Of a DNA stretch of 64,000 nt, positions 61,137 to 64,000 are shown piece by piece (positions within the stretch are counted from its first letter, which is position 1; each line of letters opens with the position of its first letter). The stretch is from Pedomonas sp051304405 (lineage in GTDB: Bacteria; Pseudomonadota; Alphaproteobacteria; Sphingomonadales; Sphingomonadaceae). The stretch is from assembly GCF_051304405.1 (NCBI RefSeq), contig NZ_JBPPGG010000003.1, positions 248,001 through 312,000 on the forward strand, in the 5' to 3' direction. The notes beneath the pieces were generated by a model, which did not search any database, was not told the DNA's origin, and was given only the letters and a program-made list of their open reading frames with translations. A program made the translations under genes and the position numbers.

Positions 61137-62807
61137 TCACCTCCTCGCCTGCGGCGGCGAATCCGCCTGCGGACCGGCATCGGCCGCGGCCACGAACAGC
61201 ACCAGACCATCCCGGCCGTGAATGAAAACCCTCTGCCCCGGCGCCAGCGGCCCGCCCGCGCGCGCCTGCCAGCGCTCGCCATGCCACAGCACCTCACCCG
61301 CGTTGCCCGACCATTCCAGCACCTGCCCCGTCGCGCCGCGCAGGGCGGCATCACCAGTGGCCGCCCGGCGGCGATGGGCGCGCCACCCCACCCTCACCAC
61401 CAGCGCGAGGAACCCGGCGCTGAGCAGCGTGACAGCCACCACCACGCCCGGCGACAGGCGAAAGCCCGGCACATCCCCATCGAACAGCAGCAGCGAACCG
61501 ACGGCGATGGCGGCAATGCCGCCGATCCCCAGAATGCCGAAGGAGGCGGCGAAGGCCTCCGCCACCAGGAGGGCGATGCCCGCCAGCAGCAGCAGAATGC
61601 CCGCTGCGTTGATGGGCAGCAGGTTGAGGGCGAACAGGCCCACCAGCAGGCACAGGCCGCCGATCACCCCGGGCACGAACGTGCCGGGGGAGAAAAATTC
61701 GAAGATCAGCCCATAGAAGCCGACCATCAGCAGCAGGTAGGCGATGTTGGGATCCGTAATGGCTCCGAGCGCCCGGGTGCGCCAATCCGGCGCGATCTGC
61801 ACGAGCGCCAGACCCCTGGTTTGCAGGCGCTGGCGACCCCCGGCGACCTGCACTTCCCGGCCATCCATCTGGGCCAGCAGGTCAGCCGTATCCCGGGCCA
61901 TGAGGTCGATCACCCCTTGCGCGAGCGCCTCGCGTGCGGGCAGGCTCGCCGCCTCGCGCACGGCCTGCTCCGCCCATGCGGCGTTGCGGCCGCGCAGGTC
62001 GGCGAGGCTGCGGATATAGGCCACTGCGTCGTTGATCGCCTTGCGCTCGCCCGCGCCAAGTCCCTGTTGGCCTTCCTGCCCCCCTTGACCTCCCTGCCCG
62101 CCTTGCCCCCCCTGTCCCGGCGCGGGGCGGTCAGGGACGTCCTCGGGACCGGCCCCTCTGCCTCCCTCTCCGCCTCCTCGGGCTCCTCCGCCGCCACCGC
62201 CGCCCCCAATCGCCACGGGCGTTGCCGCGCCCACGTTGGTTCCCGGTGCCATCGCCGCCACATGGCAGGCATAGAGGATGAACGTGCCGGCGCTGGCCGC
62301 CCGCGCGCCGCTTGGGCTCACGTAGCAGGCGACCGGAATGGGCGAGGCGAGAATATCGCGGATGATGACCCGCATCACCGTGTCGAGCCCGCCCGGTGTA
62401 TCCATGCGCAGGATCAGCAGGGCGGCGCGGCGACGCTGCGCTTCCGCCATGCCCTTGGCGAGGTAATCGGAGGTGGCCGGGCCGATTGCCCCGTCGATCT
62501 GCAAGACCACCGCTACGGCGTGCTCTGCGATGGCGCGATCGGCTATACCCCCGCCTGTCCCGTCCTCACGTGCCAGGCCGTGCCCCGCGGGCGGCGCGCG
62601 CAACGCCGGTGCCGCCTGTCCCTGCTGTCCCTGCTGCCCCTGCTGACCCTGCTGACCCTGCTGACCCTGCTGTCCGCCAGCGGGAACCGGGGAAGCCGCA
62701 AACGCAACCAGCATCAGGAGAAACACCGCCCACGCCGCCACAGTGCGCAGGCGGCGCCACACGCGCTGCCCACAATCACTGCGACGTCTTTCGGGCCACA
62801 CCCGCAA
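61137..62807 (-). CDS. NfeD-type membrane serine protease (ClpP class) with Gln/Gly repeats
   Basis: A 556-residue protein. A signal peptide ends SPVPAGG and a short GQQ repeat follows. The ClpP-class domain shows AVVLQIDGAIGPATSDYL, ILRMDTPGGLDTVM and the nucleophile Ser in GARAASAGTFILYA, with the general base Lys probably in GERKAINDAVAYI. Between them sits a second low-complexity insert of Gly and Gln. Five membrane helices and an OB-like NfeD domain (LRGATGQVLEWSG) complete it. I chose a TTG at 62807, with GGAGG 7 bases upstream, as start; GTG codons at 62801 and 62762 are alternatives. NfeD cleaves the C-terminus of slipins in archaeal homologues. Confidence 0.84.
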   Translation of the reverse strand: MRVWPERRRSDCGQRVWRRLRTVAAWAVFLLMLVAFAASPVPAGGQQGQQGQQGQQGQQGQQGQAAPALRAPPAGHGLAREDGTGGGIADRAIAEHAVAVVLQIDGAIGPATSDYLAKGMAEAQRRRAALLILRMDTPGGLDTVMRVIIRDILASPIPVACYVSPSGARAASAGTFILYACHVAAMAPGTNVGAATPVAIGGGGGGGGARGGGEGGRGAGPEDVPDRPAPGQGGQGGQGGQGGQEGQQGLGAGERKAINDAVAYIRSLADLRGRNAAWAEQAVREAASLPAREALAQGVIDLMARDTADLLAQMDGREVQVAGGRQRLQTRGLALVQIAPDWRTRALGAITDPNIAYLLLMVGFYGLIFEFFSPGTFVPGVIGGLCLLVGLFALNLLPINAAGILLLLAGIALLVAEAFAASFGILGIGGIAAIAVGSLLLFDGDVPGFRLSPGVVVAVTLLSAGFLALVVRVGWRAHRRRAATGDAALRGATGQVLEWSGNAGEVLWHGERWQARAGGPLAPGQRVFIHGRDGLVLFVAAADAGPQADSPPQARR

Positions 62808-63208
62808 GGCTCTTCCTCCTGCAACCGGCACCAACTGGGGGCACGCCCCTTGGGGAAAAAGCGAGGACTTGTCCGGAACCAGGTCATGCTCCCTGTTTCC
62901 CCTGCTCCCTGTTTCCGCCCTCATACGAACGGCAGCCATTCCCACCTGTTCCCGCGCAGAGCCGATCCGCGAGCAAACGTCCCCAACAAGCACGGTGACG
63001 ATCCGATCGGGTTGCCGGACCTTGACCTCCCTGAATTTTCTTTCCCTGATTTCGTATTTCGTGACCTTGCGCCGCTGAGTGCCCGCCCCGAGGCAGACAG
63101 GCGAAAACGATACAGCGGTTACGGCACAGCGGTTACGGCGAGGGTTGAAAAAGACGTTTTGCGGGGTCCATCCCATACAAATCAGGACGAGAATACACTT
63201 GATAAAAA

Positions 63209-63359
63209 TCGCCCTTTCAGGGCGAAGAAATTCAGGGCAAAGAAATTGAGGCCCGCCCAGCGCCAGAGCGGGCCTCCAGGTAAGACCAGCATTGCGTTTT
63301 CCGCTTTTTGGGGATCTTCCACCGCGCCCAAGATTGGGCGCGCCCCGCTGGTCTTTTTG
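63209..63359 (+). ncRNA. Candidate structured RNA with terminator
   Basis: Three stems in order: TCGCCCT/AGGGCGA (63209-63225, loop TTC), GAGGCCCGC/GCGGGCCTC (63248-63276) and the closing AAGACCAGC/GCTGGTCTT (63282-63290 with 63347-63355), which encloses CGCGCCCA/TGGGCGCG (63323-63342) and ends in a run of Ts. All stems are perfect. This is the shape of a small RNA with a rho-independent end. Promoter not identified; no known family recognised. Confidence 0.35.
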
Positions 63360-63485
63360 TCTCGTCGTGCCGTACCGTGTCCGGCGTTACGGCGTCTTCC
63401 GGTGTGACGACTGCCGTCGTTTCTTTTCCCGGCGTCGTTCCTTTATCCGGCGTTGTTCCGTGCCTCCGGCATTGGTACGGCTGTA

Positions 63486-63524
63486 GTGGTACAAGACGTG
63501 GTGGTACGAGATGGGTGGTACGAG
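63486..63524. repeat. Direct repeats GTGGTACRAG
   Basis: Three copies of GTGGTAC(A/G)AG start at 63486, 63501 and 63515, with a further GGTACGG at 63474. Spacing of 14-15 bases. Possibly a protein-binding array. Confidence 0.55.
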
Positions 63525-63576
63525 CAGTGGCCGGGAACCTGTGCTATCCGCGCCGGCTTCCTTCGGCCTTTTTCTG

Positions 63577-63665
63577 TCACTTCACTTTTTTATCACTTAA
63601 CGTTTTGTGCCACTTCACTCTGTGAGTCACTTCACTTTGTGAGTCACTTACCGAGTATCACTTAT
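63577..63665. repeat. Iteron-like direct repeats around TCACTTCAC
   Basis: Six copies of (T/C)CACTT(C/A) start at 63577, 63593, 63610, 63627, 63644 and 63658, i.e. every 16, 17, 17, 17 and 14 bases. Copies 3 and 4 agree over 17 bases, CACTTCACT(C/T)TGTGAGT. Regular spacing near 17 bases is like replication iterons or a cooperative operator. Confidence 0.65.
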
Positions 63666-63791
63666 CCCCTCTACTTTCGCATGCCCCTTGCGGCCCTTCG
63701 GGCATCCATGAAATCCGGAGGCCGGGTGGCAGGCTTTTTTCAAGAGACCCCGTCTTCATCCCCTTGACTGGTCTCTGCTGAAAGAGACGGA

Positions 63792-64000
63792 TCACAGGCC
63801 GTTTTGTCCGAATATTTTTTCACAATACGTAAAATCTTTTTTCCCGGCACAAAAAGGCGCGCCCCCCGGCGAAACCAGCGCGCCCAGGGTGGCGCAGACG
63901 ATCGCCATTGAGCCGAGAGTTGACGATGACGAGCGCGCCGCCTTCCGGCGGGCCGTGCGCCTTTTTTCCCGATAGGTCTCCAGCCGCTCCAGGGCCTCTC
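63792..64000 (-). CDS. Partial hypothetical protein, C-terminal end only
   Basis: A minus-strand frame enters from the right edge and ends with TGA at 63792-63794. The 68 visible residues start EALERLETYREKRRTARRKA, a charged helix, then a hydrophobic segment (SMAIVCATLGALVSPGG) and a tail ending EKIFGQNGL. The composition is protein-like, but no family can be named from so little. It is codirectional with nfeD across the repeat region. Confidence 0.4.
   Translation of the reverse strand, partial: EALERLETYREKRRTARRKAARSSSSTLGSMAIVCATLGALVSPGGAPFCAGKKDFTYCEKIFGQNGL

Larger units (their letters stand above)
62808..63791. other. 984-base region without a gene, rich in repeats and hairpins
   Basis: No frame in it looks like a protein. 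It contains two tandem copies of ACAGCGGTTACGGC (63112-63125 and 63126-63139), a set of hairpins ending in a T-run (63209-63359), two copies of CCGGCGTYGTTCC 18 bases apart (63429, 63447), four GGTAC words 14-15 bases apart (63474-63521) and six TCACTT words 14-17 bases apart (63577-63665). Confidence 0.65.

Noticed and set aside
58980..63407. A 1475-codon plus-strand open frame
   Set aside because: It runs antisense to the class V, slipin and nfeD genes, whose domains are clear, and its product is low-complexity Arg/His/Gln-rich.
63577..63665. CRISPR array
   Set aside because: Repeats are 17 bases with no spacers of 30-40 bases; no cas genes are present.
63453..63767. A 104-codon plus-strand frame in the right-hand repeat region
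   Set aside because: Its codons are generated by the direct repeats (repeated His-Phe/Ser-His words), composition is not protein-like, and no ribosome site is seen.

Overview
The window is a chromosomal segment of a GC-rich alphaproteobacterium. Supporting signs are a complete ccoNOQP-ccoGHIS cbb3 oxidase locus controlled by an FnrL-type regulator, the propionyl-CoA/methylmalonyl-CoA pathway beside a PccR/ScfR-type regulator, an OmpW porin and a large TonB-dependent receptor of the kind found in sphingomonads and Caulobacter relatives. I cannot fix the genus. I saw no rRNA, intact tRNA, CRISPR array or insertion sequence.

Layout. 1-1.7 kb: 3' end of a universal stress protein gene and an Xre-like antitoxin/RES toxin pair with a readable promoter-operator. 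1.7-2.9 kb: exported proline-iminopeptidase-like hydrolase. 3.0-14.2 kb: micro-oxic respiration block, with fnrL and hemN divergent around an FNR box, then ccoN-O-Q-P and ccoG-H-I-S on the minus strand, a DUF2946 gene at the end and a perfect FNR box in front of ccoN. 14.6-18.6 kb: ompW, a SulP permease and metY. 18.8-20.2 kb: MFS transporter with a coupled 41-residue membrane peptide. 20.3-28.1 kb: propionate block, with pccR divergent from pccB, epimerase, methylmalonyl-CoA mutase and pccA; a PccR-like palindrome lies between them.

28.3-49.7 kb is a pectin/uronate utilisation island. It has a PL10-like pectate lyase, an exported cupin, an ExuT-like transporter, an FAH-family hydratase, a GH43 enzyme, a TonB receptor, a carboxylesterase, kdgK, kduD, kduI, a LacI regulator, eda, ppc, a DUF885 protein and an acetylesterase-like hydrolase. 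Eight copies of a CG-centred site (consensus TGAYACCGGTNNNN) sit in front of these units and tie them into one putative LacI regulon. The route implied is pectate to unsaturated galacturonate, then 5-keto-4-deoxyuronate (KduI), KDG (KduD), KDPG (KdgK), and pyruvate plus glyceraldehyde-3-phosphate (Eda), with PEP carboxylase next to eda.

49.7-64 kb is mixed: a globin-coupled diguanylate cyclase, an SDR, trhO, a GntP permease, a HTH/PIN toxin-antitoxin pair, a DUF983 protein, an Old Yellow Enzyme, a Tat-exported class V aminotransferase-like protein, and a slipin/NfeD pair. Upstream of nfeD is about 1 kb without a gene. It holds a potential structured RNA with terminator and two families of short direct repeats, one iteron-like. 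A partial reading frame enters at the right edge.

A composite multi-hairpin repeat of about 190 bp occurs three times, each time between convergent genes.
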